Source: Emiliania huxleyi CCMP1516 (taxonomy: Eukaryota > Haptophyta > Isochrysidales > Noelaerhabdaceae). From it: a stretch of 64,000 bases of DNA. The DNA is taken from NCBI RefSeq assembly GCF_000372725.1, contig NW_005201069.1, positions 20,921 through 84,920 on the forward strand. Reading direction: 5' to 3'. The notes below the pieces were generated by a model, which saw only the letters and a list, made by a program, of their open reading frames with translations, made no database searches and was not told the origin of the DNA. Below are positions 1-11,118 of this stretch, piece after piece. A program made the translations under genes and the position numbers. How positions within the stretch are numbered: the first letter of the stretch is position 1; each line of letters opens with the position of its first letter.

Positions 1-787
1 CCCCCCCCTCCCTCCCCGGCCCACACAAGCCCGGCCGGCCTCACCGCTCCCCTCGCTGGCCCCGCCCCGCCCGACCCACGCTCCGCCTGGCGGAAACAGG
101 CACCTACGAGCCGCCGCCGCCTGCCGCCTCCAAGCAGGCGAACTCTTGGGAAGCGGCTTGCGAACGCATGAGCAGACGCCTCGGGGGCGCCGCGGGGTGA
201 GGGGGGCGTGGGATTGCGTATAGTTTAGGAGGCTGCATGCTAGTTAGTCCATATTAGTCTGTCTTGTGAGAGTCAGTGCGTCGTGGCGCGAGGCTCTGGG
301 GCCGCCATGCTTTGTCCTTTGAGAGGGGGAGACGTGTCGACGTTCAGAGAGTAACGGTCGTGGTGTGTGACTGCGAGTCGGTTAACTTCGTCTGTGTTCG
401 TCGCGTGGCGCGTGGCTGAGTTCTGCGTATCAAACGATATACGCGGCTTTACCTTTAGATGTACGGCTTTCACGCACCTCTCTCCTCTGGGGGTGACGGA
501 CTGTGATCCGCACTGTGTGCTGTGGCTCGGCGTGTGGGCTGTGGCACGCGCGGGCGCACGCGAGACCCATGACGGCACTTGGAGGACTTGGAGCGTGCAC
601 TGGCGAGGCACTCCCACGCCTCACGGGGTCCCCCCTTGCCCGGGGGGCCGAGGGAACCCGAGATGCTGGGGCGAGCCCCGGCGAGACTGCGTCAGCTGTT
701 TTCACAGCAGGCTGGAAGTACCTCGCGCGAGGAAATCTTTTTGCCTTCGCGCGCAACCCATCGATTCGTTGGAGGTGTATACATTGT
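1..787. other. Intergenic, no gene supported
   Basis: Opens with a C-rich tract. The overlapping open frames here look like GC-rich chance frames. I see no conserved motif before the MUS81-like gene. Confidence 0.4.
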
Positions 788-3678
788 ATGCCTCCGCTCC
801 GCCGCCCCTCCCAGGCTGTGCCCGACTGCCGAATCGGGTACATCCGCAGCCTTTGGCGGCATGCGCGCTCGGCCGACGCGGCCTACAAAGAGAAGCACTG
901 GCAGCACCTGTGCGCCGCCATCGCCAGGCTCGCCGTCGAGGAGAGGCACGTTCCCGACCGCCACATGGTCCGCGACTGCATCAACGGCATCGGCGGCGCG
1001 ACGCTGAGCCTCCTCGAGCAGGCTGAGGCCGACGGGCTGCAGCTACGCGCGCCTCCCCAGGGCCGCTACGCCTCTGCCGCCGCGGCGATGCTGGTGGCAC
1101 TCTACGAGCACGCCGAGGCCGCTCCTCCGAGCCCCGGTCCGATCAAGTGCCCGAAGACCGAACTGCTGCGCCGCGCCATGGCGCTGTCGGAGCAGCCCTT
1201 TTGTCCCGCCGAGCGCCACCTCAAGCCGCCGGACGGCGCGGCGGGTGGGCGCGTGCGCTGCGCCGCATTCCAGCAGATGGCGACGCTGCAGACGCTGCTG
1301 TACGTCAAGGAGAGGCAGGACAAGCGGGCCTGCGAGACGGGCGTGGTCTATGAGCTGCTTGAGGCCGGGCGCGAGGCCGCGGCGACGCTCCGCTCCGCCG
1401 GCGAGGCGAGGCCCGCTGCGCCGCTGATGCACTCGGGCCGGCCGGGCGCGGGCGAGGCGGCGGTGCTGCTGCTCGTGGACGACAGAGAGCAGGGCGGCGC
1501 GTGGCGGGGCGCGGGGCTGCGCGAGTTTTGCGCCGCGCTAGGCCGGAGCGGCGCGAGGTACGAGACGAGACGGTTGGGCGACGGCGCGGGCGACTTCTCC
1601 TTCGTGGCCTGCTCGCCGGGCGGGCAGCGGCCGCTCCCTCTCTTGGTCGAGCGCAAGGGCGTGGACGACATCGCCGCGTCCCTCAAGGACGGCCGGTGGG
1701 GCAAGCAGCAGGAGGCGATGGCTCGGCGGAACGAGGCCCTCTTCGGCGGCGGCGCGACGGTGCGCTACATCCTCGAGGGCGTGCGGGCGGGCCGCCTCAC
1801 GCCGTTTGGGTGTCCGTGCGGGAGGTGCGCGGGCAGGGCCGACCCGCCCGTCGGTGGCTGCAGCGCGAAGGGGTGGCCTTCGATGCGCCAGGCGATCAGA
1901 GGTCTTGTCGAGATCTCTCGAGATCACCCGAGATGACTTGGCCGTCGACGCGCCACAGGTGACGGAGGCGGTGGCTGCCCTCGAGGCGACACACGACGTG
2001 GTTCACACCCGCACGCCCGACGAGACGGCGCGACACCTCGCCGCAGAGCGGCAGCGGCTCGAGGACGAGCAGCGCCCCGCCCACCCCTCCTCCGCCCCCC
2101 CCTCCTCCGCCCACCCCTCCTCCGCCCCCGCCTCCTCCGCCCCCGCCTCCTCCGCCCCGCCTCCCTCCTCCGCCCCCGCCTCCTCTTCCACGGCCGCCGC
2201 GCCGACGGTGGAGAGCGCGGCGGGCGGCGCGGCCGGCGGCGCGCCCAAGCGCAAGCGCAAGCAGTCCTCCGCCGCCGAGCGGCGCGCCGCGACGGGAGAG
2301 CCGCAGCGCCCTGCCGGCCACGCCGCCAAGGCGCCGGTGCGGCCCGCCGACGTGAAGCGGGACAACAAGTGGCCCGCGTGGCGGTCATGCAACTTTGCCA
2401 TCCTCGTCGCAATCGACCGCGACAGCCGGCTGAACCCGTCCGCCGGCGACGGCGGTGCGGCGGCGTACACTCAGCCGAAACTGATGGCGCTGGCGGCGTC
2501 GCGCGAGTACGGCGAGCCCCTCTCGGAGCACGACATGTTCGACGAGCGCTCCAAGGCGACCGGCCCGTTCGGGTACGACGGCTGGAGCAACGTGCACAAG
2601 GGCCTCCTCGCGGTCGAGCCTCCGTGGAGGCCGCTGCTGCGCAAGTACTCGGACAAGCACGCGGCGGGGGGGCAGTCGCGCCAGCGGTTCGCGCTGACCG
2701 AGGCGGGCCAAGCCCTCGCCGCGCGGCTGCACGCGGAGGCGGAGGCGGCCGGCCTATGCTCGTGCGGCAAGGTGACGCGGGCTCGCCTCTTCCCTGCGCC
2801 GCCAGAGGCGGGCGAGAAGAAGAAGGCGTCCGACCCGAAGTGGGCTCTGCCCCCCGGCTTGCGCCACGAGCGGCTGCCCACGCTCCGCGCCATCATCGAG
2901 CCGACTCAAGAGGGGAAGAGGCGGCCGGCGTACGAGGAGGCGGGAGAGTAACTAGGACTGTCCCTGTAAGGTGCCGGACGTGCCCTGCAGGCGAATGGAG
3001 TACGAGGCGGCGGCCGCCGAGTGGGACGAGACGGAGCGGGAGTTCCTCGGCCGCCTGCGGGCGTGGCGCGAGGGGCGGGCCGAGCCGCTGTCGGGTGCGG
3101 GAGCGGTGGCGGGTCCGTCGGCTGCGGCGGAGGGCCGCGACGACCGCCACCGCGAGACGGAGCTGCCGCCGCACTCGCCGGGCGGCAAGCGAGCGCGCCG
3201 ACCGCCTCTCGCCGCGGCGGCCGCGGCTTGGGACAGGCTCTGGGAGATGGAGGAGGAGGAGGAGGAGGGCGCCTCTGGCGAGCAGAGCGAGGCGCAGGCC
3301 GCGGCGCCCCCACCGGTCGACGCGAGTCCGGCCCTGCCCCCGCAAGCCCTTCCCCCGCCCGTCCTCACCCCGCCCCGCCACCTCGGCGGCGAGGGGGCCC
3401 TCGTCGAGAACCTCGCCGCTTGCGGCTTCGCGCGCGAGCGAGCGCGGGCGGCCCTCGCGCGCTGCAGCGGCAGCCCCCGCGCGCGGCTCAACGCGGCGTT
3501 CGACATGCTGCTCGAACCCGCCTCGCCGCCGCGTGGCAAGCGCGACGGCGGCGAGCCGGAGTCTCAGTCTGTGGGCGAGAACCTGCCTCGCAACAGCCCC
3601 TCGGCGCGTCTGCAGCGGCGCGATGGCGGCGACTCGTCGCAGGCGGGGGGCAGCTCCTTGTGCCCGATCGTGCTGTGA
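788..3678 (+). CDS. MUS81: MUS81-like structure-specific endonuclease with extra C-terminal domains
   Basis: Catalytic subunit of an XPF/MUS81-type nuclease, which in other eukaryotes cuts branched DNA at stalled forks and recombination junctions in the nucleus. Model: exons 788-1906, 1959-2947, 2991-3678 (931 aa). Intron 2948-2990 (GTAACT..TGCAG) joins the frames exactly; the first intron could start at 1907 (GT) or 1892 (GC). In order: helix-hairpin-helix-like N terminus (aa ~15-80); winged helix (~100-200, ELLRRAMALSEQPF); ERCC4 nuclease with VDDREQ (~228), ERKGVDDIAASLKDGRW (~287) and YILEG (~326); the post-nuclease motif VVHTRTPDETARHL (~386); a Ser/Pro/Ala linker; a second winged-helix-like segment (~516-633, ALTEAGQALAARLH); and a UBA-like segment (~838-882). 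Start 788 is chosen because MUS81 similarity begins just after it. The second winged helix and the UBA tail are not usual for MUS81. Confidence 0.8.
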
Positions 3679-3903
3679 AGGTCTAGAGGTGGAGAAAGAT
3701 TCTAGCTGTTGACTCTCAAAACCTAACACCCACTCACACGTCGATCTCGTCGTTTGTCGTGGTTTGCGTTGCCGTTGCGAAGAGCGAGATGTGTCAGAGA
3801 TATTGGTCCGGCGGCAAGAGGGCAAGGGGGCGGGGACCTGTTCCTTTTTACCACCCATCTCACAGTAGAGGTGACAGGTGTCCGTTTTTATCTATTTAAG
3901 GCT

Positions 3904-3906
<3 letters not shown>

Positions 3907-3974
<68 letters not shown>

Positions 3975-3985
3975 ACACACACACT
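3907..3985. repeat. (CA)n microsatellite
   Basis: About 39 CA dinucleotides with one TT interruption near 3972. It forms the left edge of a larger repeat block that ends in another CA tract at 5514-5554. Confidence 0.95.
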
Positions 3986-4009
3986 GAGCCCTGGTCTGAC
4001 AGCCTGACC

Positions 4010-4265
4010 CCGAGCAAAAACCCCGGACAGGGGACAGCGCCTGACAGTGGTCAGTGCCCGACAGCCTGACAGCGCTGACAGCACTTTCTCCGACAGTCTG
4101 ACAGCACGTATCTGACAGCCTGACAGCAGAGTCTGACAGTCGAGGTGCTCCGTCGCTGTCAGGCCCTAACGTGACAGCCTGACAGCTGCCCGACAGCCCG
4201 ACAGCACACAGTGGCCTGACAGCAGCGCTGACAGCCCGACAGCAGCACAAACCGTACACAGTCAG
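4010..4265. repeat. CTGACAGC / CCGACAGC dispersed short repeats, left cluster
   Basis: More than 15 copies of an 8-10 base unit around C(T/C)GACAGC with variable spacing. The same unit in the same orientation fills 5200-5510. Open frames across it are Cys/Ser-rich artefacts. Confidence 0.85.
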
Positions 4266-4565
4266 ACACCCCGTAGAGCCTCTTTCTTGTGCCCCATGAG
4301 GGTATAACAAAACTATTACATGCAAAGACATGTGAGTGTGGTCCATGTAGTCATGGGATGGTCATGGGTCTCTCTCTCAACCCTCCCGTCCCACACCTCT
4401 GCGCGTCTGCGGGGACCCCTGACCCCTCTCTAGCACCGGCGGCTGTGCTACTACAAATGAAGCTACCAGCTAGCCTTCTGGGGCCCTACAGTCATATGCC
4501 TACGGCGTCTGGGTGGGGGTGGCCGCCGCCGTCTGTGCCGCCGCCGCGGCCTGCGCCTGCGCCGC

Positions 4566-5067
4566 CATATGCTTAGGGGACCCCTAGGGTTCTGAGGGCC
4601 GGATTTTTTAAGACCTTAGCTTTTAAGAAACGAGGAGGTTTGGGGGCTTAACTTGCCATTTAAGAGATTGCAGGCACGGGGGGTCACTCTTTTAAGACCG
4701 TTTAAGAAAATCGGCCTCGCCGGCACGCGTCGCTGGGTTCCGCGCCGTTTTCTCCAATACTGCCGTTATATTAGGCACAAACCCGCCTCTGAAGACACAT
4801 CTGTAAGTCTGGTGCACTGGCAGGAGCCATACTCGCATAGGGGACGCGTGCTAGCTGACTGTAGCCAGCTTCCCGGCCTCCGGCGTGCTACCGGGAGCCT
4901 CCCGGACCATCGACCTCGGGAGCTCTCCCGCACCGTTTAAGCGTTTAAGACCGTTTAAGGACGGCCCAGCAGCTCTTAAAACTTGCCATGGCAAGTTTTA
5001 AGCCGTTTAAGCCGCAGGCGCCCCAGGGCCCACCCTTTTAAGCCTAGGGGTCCCCTAAGGCCATATG
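4566..5067. repeat. Small inverted-repeat unit with TTTAAG clusters
   Basis: Bounded by inverted copies of about 24 bases: CATATGCTTAGGGGACCCCT at 4566-4585, continuing to 4590, and its near reverse complement at 5042-5067. Inside are about ten TTTAAG hexamers and a perfect 28-base palindrome at 4975-5002 (half site CTTAAAACTTGCCA). No coding signal seen. It could be a MITE-like unit or a structured repeat. Confidence 0.6.
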
Positions 5068-5199
5068 CGCTCCCCAGGCGGCCGCCGCCGCCGGCGTGAT
5101 CACGCCGTGTAGGAGGAGAGGCTGAGAGTATGTGTAGTAGTAAGTAGAGTCCTGCTGGTCTCCTCTCTTGATAGTGTCATAAGTGTGGCTGGTGTGTGT

Positions 5200-5510
5200 C
5201 AGAGCCTGACAGCCGACCCCGACAGCACCACCTGAGAGCACCTGACAGCAACAGCCCAAGGCAACGTCTGACAGCAGCAGCAGCCTGACAGCTCTGACAG
5301 CTCCAACAGCGTCTGACAGCAACACCCGACAGCTCCGACAGCACCCGACAGCTGCAGAGCACCTCGACTGTCAGACACGCACCCGACAGCACCCGACAGC
5401 ACTGACAGCGCCTGACAGCTGGTCTGACAGAGGCACCTGACAATGCCTGACAGCTGCCCGACAGCCCGACAGATCACCTGACAGCACCTGACAGCCTGAC
5501 AGCCAGGGCT

Positions 5511-5554
<44 letters not shown>
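5200..5554. repeat. CTGACAGC cluster, right copy, and (CA)n tract
   Basis: Second cluster of CTGACAGC units (5200-5510), followed by a CA microsatellite (5514-5554). It mirrors the order of the left block but in direct orientation. Confidence 0.85.
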
Positions 5555-5559
<5 letters not shown>

Positions 5560-7382
5560 GCTCGCTTTGGACTCGAAAAGGTTGCTTCCCCCACAGGATT
5601 AGTCTTCTCTACTGAGGGGACGAACTAAGGGCGGCTGGGCGGGGCTGCGGCGCCGGAGCTAGCATGGCTCGTCAGAGCCGAGACCCCGGCGAGGCGGCGC
5701 TCCGATGCGGATGGGCTAGCCAGTCGCGAGGTTCTAACCGCTGCAGATCGGCGACAAATAAACTATGCCAGCGAGATATTCGGCAGATATGTGTATCTCC
5801 CGATCTCATCCCGGGACACGTGAGACGTGTGCCTCCCTTCTTGAAACACAATTTGTTTGTTCCCTTCTTGTGAGAGAGAGAGATTTTTAGCAATACCAAA
5901 CAACTCTAACACTCACACGTCATTTGGGGCCTGGAGCCCTGTTCACGCGCGCGCGAGACGTGCAGACAGGGTTGCCAGGTGAGAGCTTTGTTTTTGTTCT
6001 TGGCGTTTCGGACGTCCCTTCCTTCGTTGTGTTCTCCCCGTCCGCCAGCGAGACGCTCAGTTGCTGGCGGCCGCAGTCTTTCTGTGACCCACCCACCTCT
6101 CCCTTGTGTTTTGTCTGGGGAGGGGTGTCTGCGGATTTCCGTCAAGCGCGCAAATTCTCTTCTCTCGAAGCCAAGCGACGACGAAAGCCACAAACCACAA
6201 CGCGGTCACCTGCGTGATTCCCCCTTTTTGCTCAAATGAATCCAGTGCCGTCGATCCGCCGTCAGTCGGCGAGCGAGTTTCGGTGGCCGCCCGACCCACA
6301 CGAGGGCTTTTGCTACAACCTCCTCTCGCCGCAAGCTCTCGCGGATGCCGCCAGCGAAGAGACTGGAACCACTGTAACCGTGGCGGAGGTGTGCTCGTTC
6401 TTCCTTGAGCGGAAGCCCGCAGCCATGCCCAGGGCCTATCGGGAGTACGTGACCAGATGGGCGGCTGATCTCGAGGCTGGACGATCTTCTCGCTCTTGAT
6501 CTTCTCGCTCTTGTTGATGGACGTCGCGCTTCTGAGTCGCCCCCCACTCCCCGGTTCATCTGCCGCTGGTCGTGCTAGTTCACCGTCACAGGCACAGCAG
6601 TGGGACCGTGAGGACGGGCAGCAGCGCCTGAAGTCCACCTCTCCGGCATTCTTCTCGCGCAGAGCCACTCCTCGCCTTTCAGCCGGCGCAATGCCCTCGC
6701 GCCTCTGCTTCGACGTCCCAGGCCTGATGTCTTCACAGTTGTGCATCCGGAAACCACAGCTGCCCAGGCGGAACCATCGAGGGCGCTCGGACTGACTGCC
6801 GGGCCCGCATTCGACCTCCTGTCGTGCTTCCGTTTCCCTCTCGCGTCGGCCGCGACGTGCGACAAGGCGATAGCCCGGCCACGGCGCAGCCTCCCCGTCC
6901 TCTCTGAGATTATCGAAAGGTGAGGGACGGAGTATTCGACCAGTGCACACGGACGGACGACAATACGGCTCATGCGACATGCGCATTGCCGATCAGGGGC
7001 CCCCAGCAGTCAGCCAGCAGCAGCACAGGCCCCACAGCACCGCCGCACCGGCAGAGCTGCAGCTGCAAAGTCTTTCTGATTTCACTTTTCGTGTGTAGGA
7101 GCGTGGAGAGAGCACTTCTGGGCGGTAGTTGAATACGTAAACCTCTCTACTTCAAGAGCCCTCCCCAACCTCGCCACGCCTCCACGGACCCCACGCGCGA
7201 TCTATTACCAGATACCACGCTGCTGCGCATGCAGCGTGGGCGCGGGCCGGCTCTAAGGAGAATAGACCACCGTGCGGGCCCCACTCCCTGTCGCCAGTCC
7301 AGGGCGATCTCGAGAGAGCCGGCATCGGCGGCAGGGCGGCGCCGCCTGCCCCCGCGACCCCTACCTTCCCTCCCCGGCCCCT
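5560..7382. other. Intergenic, with a weak ORF
   Basis: Mostly featureless. The 87-codon frame 6236-6499 (+) has plausible amino acid composition but no motif I recognise and no clear splice partners. The motif GAGAGAGATTTTTAGCAATACC at about 5873-5895 recurs near 9697-9718. Confidence 0.3.
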
Positions 7383-8465
7383 CTACGCGCCCTCGTAGCT
7401 CTCAAGCCACGGAAAGGTGAGCACGACGACGGTGATGTCGTCGCGGTAGTCGCCCTCCTCGACCTTCCACATGTGGGTCGCCTTGTGGACAATGCTCCGG
7501 CAGATCTCGGCCGGGTCGAGGTCCGTCACCTCAGAGACCAGGTCCGCAACCTCCTGCGACTCGACCAGCTCCCAGACGCCGTCCGACGCGATCACCATGC
7601 AAATGTCCGCGTCGGTAATCTCGTGCTCGGTGATCTCGGGCTCGGCGATGACGCCGACGGTGGCGGCGGCGTGGTCGCCGATGGAGCGGGCCATCGCCAG
7701 CCCGCGCAGGTTGTGCCACACGCGCGAGGGCGACCCGTTCGCGCCGGCGGGAGTGACATGCCCGCCGCAGGCCAGTATCCGCTGCATCTCTGCGGGCGTG
7801 TCTGGCTTCTGGTCGAAGGTGATGTCGACCGCGACGAGGCGGTTCGACTTTGGCGCCTGCCGGCAGATGATCGCGCGCGAGTCGCCCGAGTTGGCCAGCC
7901 AGATGTGGTTCCCGCGCACGATGCTGCACACGGCCGTCGTCCCGGAGACGGACGCGTCGCAGTGCTCCGCGAGCGAGCGGTCAACCTCGCAGAAGGCGGA
8001 GCGCAGCGCCTCCCCCGGGTCGGTGGCGAGCGAGGCGTGCGCGGAGAGCACGCCCGGCAGGGTGTTGATCACGTACTGCGACACCACCTCCCCCACCCTC
8101 CCGTGCCCGTCAAAGACGCCTCCCACGAAGCACGCGTTGTCGCCCGCAAACGGCCACATCGCAATCGCGCGGTCCTGGTTGATCTTTTGCACGGCGCCGC
8201 CCGGCACCGGCTCGAGCCCCGCGACCGAGTGCGCGCCGCACGACGCCGTCGGCGGCACAGGCGTGCTCGGGTCCGTCGGCTGAGCGGAGGGCGCGCCGTA
8301 TACGCTCAGCCGGCGTCGCCGCTGCGACGGCTCGGCTGTCTGCGCCACGGAGAGGCGGCGATTGCGGAAGGTCTTGGCCTTCCCGTCAGGGTTGGTGGCC
8401 ACTGAGTGCTCGACCCCGGCGATGCCCGGGTCCTCCTCCCCCGACTTGGCGCAGGCTTGCCCCAT
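7383..8465 (-). CDS. PP2C-type Ser/Thr phosphatase, probably N-myristoylated
   Basis: Single-exon metal-dependent (PPM/PP2C) phosphatase of 360 aa that removes phosphate from Ser/Thr residues. The family motifs occur in order: NQDRAIAM (aa ~96), FDGHG (118-122, metal ligands), SGTTA, NSGDSRA, MARSIGD, ASDGVWE and the final RDDITVVVL. An upstream in-frame Met would add 38 residues, but the Met at 8465 gives the N terminus MGQACAKSG. This has Gly2 and Cys5, as expected for myristoylation plus palmitoylation, so I choose it and infer membrane attachment. A basic stretch with RRLSV-type sites lies between this anchor and the domain. Catalytic activity is likely because the Asp ligands are all present. 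No intron is needed, unlike many neighbours. Confidence 0.93.
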   Translation of the reverse strand: MGQACAKSGEEDPGIAGVEHSVATNPDGKAKTFRNRRLSVAQTAEPSQRRRRLSVYGAPSAQPTDPSTPVPPTASCGAHSVAGLEPVPGGAVQKINQDRAIAMWPFAGDNACFVGGVFDGHGRVGEVVSQYVINTLPGVLSAHASLATDPGEALRSAFCEVDRSLAEHCDASVSGTTAVCSIVRGNHIWLANSGDSRAIICRQAPKSNRLVAVDITFDQKPDTPAEMQRILACGGHVTPAGANGSPSRVWHNLRGLAMARSIGDHAAATVGVIAEPEITEHEITDADICMVIASDGVWELVESQEVADLVSEVTDLDPAEICRSIVHKATHMWKVEEGDYRDDITVVVLTFPWLESYEGA

Positions 8466-8579
8466 GCCGGCCTTGCGAATCGGAGGCGGGCGGCGCGTCA
8501 AGCGGGGCGCGGTGGGGAGGATGGCGCGATAGCGCCGCGGGAGGGCGCGGGCGAGGCGGGGGCGTGGAAGGAGGCCCAC

Positions 8580-9207
8580 GGTGCGCGGCCTTTGTCAGCG
8601 CCCAGAGGTGAGGCCAAACGGATGCGCGAGGGGTGCAGGAGGGCGCGCGGAGGTGCGGTGCGCGCCGGCCACGGACGCCGGGGCGAGCAGTGCGATGGGG
8701 GCGGTGAAGTGCGTGGTGGGGTGGAGGCGCAGGCGCACAGCAGTGTGCGAGGCGCGGAGGGCGGCGGTGCACCAGGAACCAAAGCGGCGGGCTCTCCAGG
8801 CGCCTCGATGTGCGCCTCTTTGTGCCACAGCCTGCGCCGTTGTCTTTCTTTCCTCGAGGGTGCGTTTGAAGTGTTCAAACGTCCAAGCATAGACGACGGG
8901 GCACACGCACTCGCGGAACACAGGGCAGGAGCGTTTTGTGCGTTCTCAGGGAAAGGCATGACCACAGACAAAAGTATATAACATAGTCAGAGGTGCAGGC
9001 AGCAGTGGGGACCCCCACTCACGGCCCCGCGAGCGCCTGATGTCCATCGCTGCATTGGTTCTCGCCAAGCATGAGTGCACTGGTTTAGCGCGCGCAATGC
9101 GCGGGGAGGGCGGCCTAGCCTTCGCCGGCATGGCAAAGAAGGCGTCGGGCGGGCGCCTGTTCTCCAGCCAGCGTCAGCTAGCCTTCGTTCGAGGTTATGA
9201 AAGAAGG
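8580..9207. other. Intergenic between PP2C promoter side and repeats
   Basis: GC-rich sequence upstream of the minus-strand phosphatase. I see no conserved coding frame. Confidence 0.3.
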
Positions 9208-9355
<148 letters not shown>

Positions 9356-9360
9356 CAGCG

Positions 9361-9930
9361 ATCGCCACCTCGCTGGCCTCTCTCTCCGCAGGCCCCCCCG
9401 ACCGCGTCGAACTCATCGGCGCGGGCTCTCTCGGCTACGGGACCGGCCCCAGCTTTGGCTGAGGGCTAGCTAACAAGCTCTCAAGCTGCTGAGCCCAAAT
9501 CACTGTGCCCTTGGAGCACTTGGAGTGCGGTCAGTAACCTCACGCCCAGGACCGGGGAGCTGAGAAGCGCACCCAGTTGGCCGGACGCTCGGCATCGGGT
9601 TACCGGCTAGAGCGCGCCCGCCGGCGCGCTCTAGCCCTCGGGCAAGAGAGCCCTAGCCCCGGGGGTGCGCGGTCGCAGGGCCATAACACGGGTCTCCGAG
9701 AGAGATTTTTAGCAATACCTTGTTGTTGTTTTGGTCTCCGAGGGTTGGCCCCGCGTACCAGGTTTCCCCTTAACTGCAGGACGCCCCCTCTTCTCGGAGC
9801 TAGGTCTCCGAGGGATGGTTCCGTGTACCGGGTTACCCCTTAACTGCAGAACGCACCCTCTTCCTCGACCGTGGGGGGGTGCGCAGTCGCAGGGACGTCG
9901 TGATTTCTTGTTGGTCTTCAAAAATCTCTC
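9361..9930 (+). repeat. Dispersed repeat family, longest copy in the window
   Basis: A non-coding block whose parts recur elsewhere. 9361-9500 closely matches 60363-60490 (including CCGACCGCGTCGAACTCA and the GGCTACGG..CCGGCCCCAGC stretch). 9512-9730 matches 52098-52270 (TTGGAGCACTTGGAGTGC through CCCTAGCCCCGGGGGTGCGC). Its tail near 9901-9930 resembles 60499-60532. All copies share orientation. Probably a non-autonomous mobile or satellite-like element; no ends with target duplications were recognised. Confidence 0.6.
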
Positions 9931-9957
9931 TCACACACACACACGCACGCACGCACG

Positions 9958-10040
<83 letters not shown>
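9931..10040. repeat. (CA)n microsatellite with CACG start
   Basis: CA and GCAC repeats of about 105 bases directly after the dispersed repeat block. Confidence 0.95.
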
Positions 10041-10042
<2 letters not shown>

Positions 10043-10392
10043 CGAAAAAAAAAACACGATGACACGCGAGAGCACAATCAACGAGCGCCCGCTTCGCCGG
10101 CAGGGCCGAGGTGGTTGCAGCGGATTTCGATGACCACTGCCGCTCCGAGCGGCATCGCGGCGCTGCAGGCTCAGCTCCAGCTTTCCCCAGCCATGATGAT
10201 GGGCCCATGCGTTGGCGAAGTGCGTGCCGCGGCTCGGCAGCCCCAGCTTGCGGCTGAGCGTCGCCGTGCAGAACTGGATGGCCGCGGTGCTCTTGACGAC
10301 GACACGTGCGTGGCTCCTTCGCTCAAGGGCGAGGTGGACGTGATGGGGTCGCAGATTGGGGAACCGCGCTCCAGACTCTCTCGGCAAGCGCG

Positions 10393-11118
10393 ATGGACAG
10401 CGACGCCGGCGACGACGCCAGCCACAGCATTCCGGCCGTTGAGGGCTGGATCATCAAGCAGGGCGTCTTGCGAAAGAGCTGGAAGCGGCGCTGGGCGAGA
10501 CTCTCTGCCGGCTCCCTCTCGTGGTCGGTGGAGCCGAGCCTAGCACCAAGAGGCGTCGTCGTCCTCAGCTCGGACACGGTGATCGATCCACTACCACGCG
10601 AGCTGGAGGGCGCCGCGGCCGAGCTGGGGCTCGGGCTGGCCGTGCGGCAGGCGGGCCGGACGCTCCTCTTCTGCACGAGGTCCGCGGGCGAGCACCGCGC
10701 CTGGCTCGCGTCGCTCGAACGCGCCTGCGCCGCGGCGGAGACAGCGCGCGGTGCGCGGCGGACGAGCACGCCTCGCCAGGCGTCCGCCGCCGACCAGCAG
10801 CCGCCAGGCGGGGCGGGGCAGGCGGACAGCGCCGCCCTCAGCCAGCAGCAGGACACCGGCAAAACTAGCTTTTGGGCGTCCTGGTCTCGCTGGCTGGCTG
10901 GCGGCGTGGCGAAAGTCACGGAGCCCGCCACGGCCTCGGCGGCAGCCCCACCGAAGGACGCGAGCCCGCTGCCTTCTGCCCATGAGAGCGAGGTCGAGTC
11001 GCACCTCACGTTGTCACGCGTGCGCCCGCCGAGCGGCAAGCGCCCGCCGACACCCCGCCGCCGACAGGCCGGCGGAGCCCCAGGCGGAGCCAAGGAGGCG
11101 GGTGAGAACTCAAGTTAA
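10393..11118 (+). CDS. PH-domain protein
   Basis: 241-aa single-exon protein with an N-terminal pleckstrin-homology domain (aa ~12-112). It begins EGWIIKQGVLRKSWKRRWAR, the usual first strands with a basic loop that can bind phosphoinositides, and closes with the Trp helix at EHRAWLASLERAC. The remaining ~125 residues are low-complexity Ala/Pro/Ser/Gln with one short hydrophobic patch (FWASWSRWLAGG). Start 10393 is chosen because it directly precedes the domain; the frame stays open 29 codons upstream with no clear second candidate. Probably a membrane-recruited adaptor; partner and lipid specificity cannot be read. Confidence 0.82.
   Translation: MDSDAGDDASHSIPAVEGWIIKQGVLRKSWKRRWARLSAGSLSWSVEPSLAPRGVVVLSSDTVIDPLPRELEGAAAELGLGLAVRQAGRTLLFCTRSAGEHRAWLASLERACAAAETARGARRTSTPRQASAADQQPPGGAGQADSAALSQQQDTGKTSFWASWSRWLAGGVAKVTEPATASAAAPPKDASPLPSAHESEVESHLTLSRVRPPSGKRPPTPRRRQAGGAPGGAKEAGENSS

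Noticed and set aside
6057-6986. 309-codon minus-strand ORF
   Set aside because: No motif, unusual composition, and overlaps an equally weak plus-strand frame; left as intergenic.
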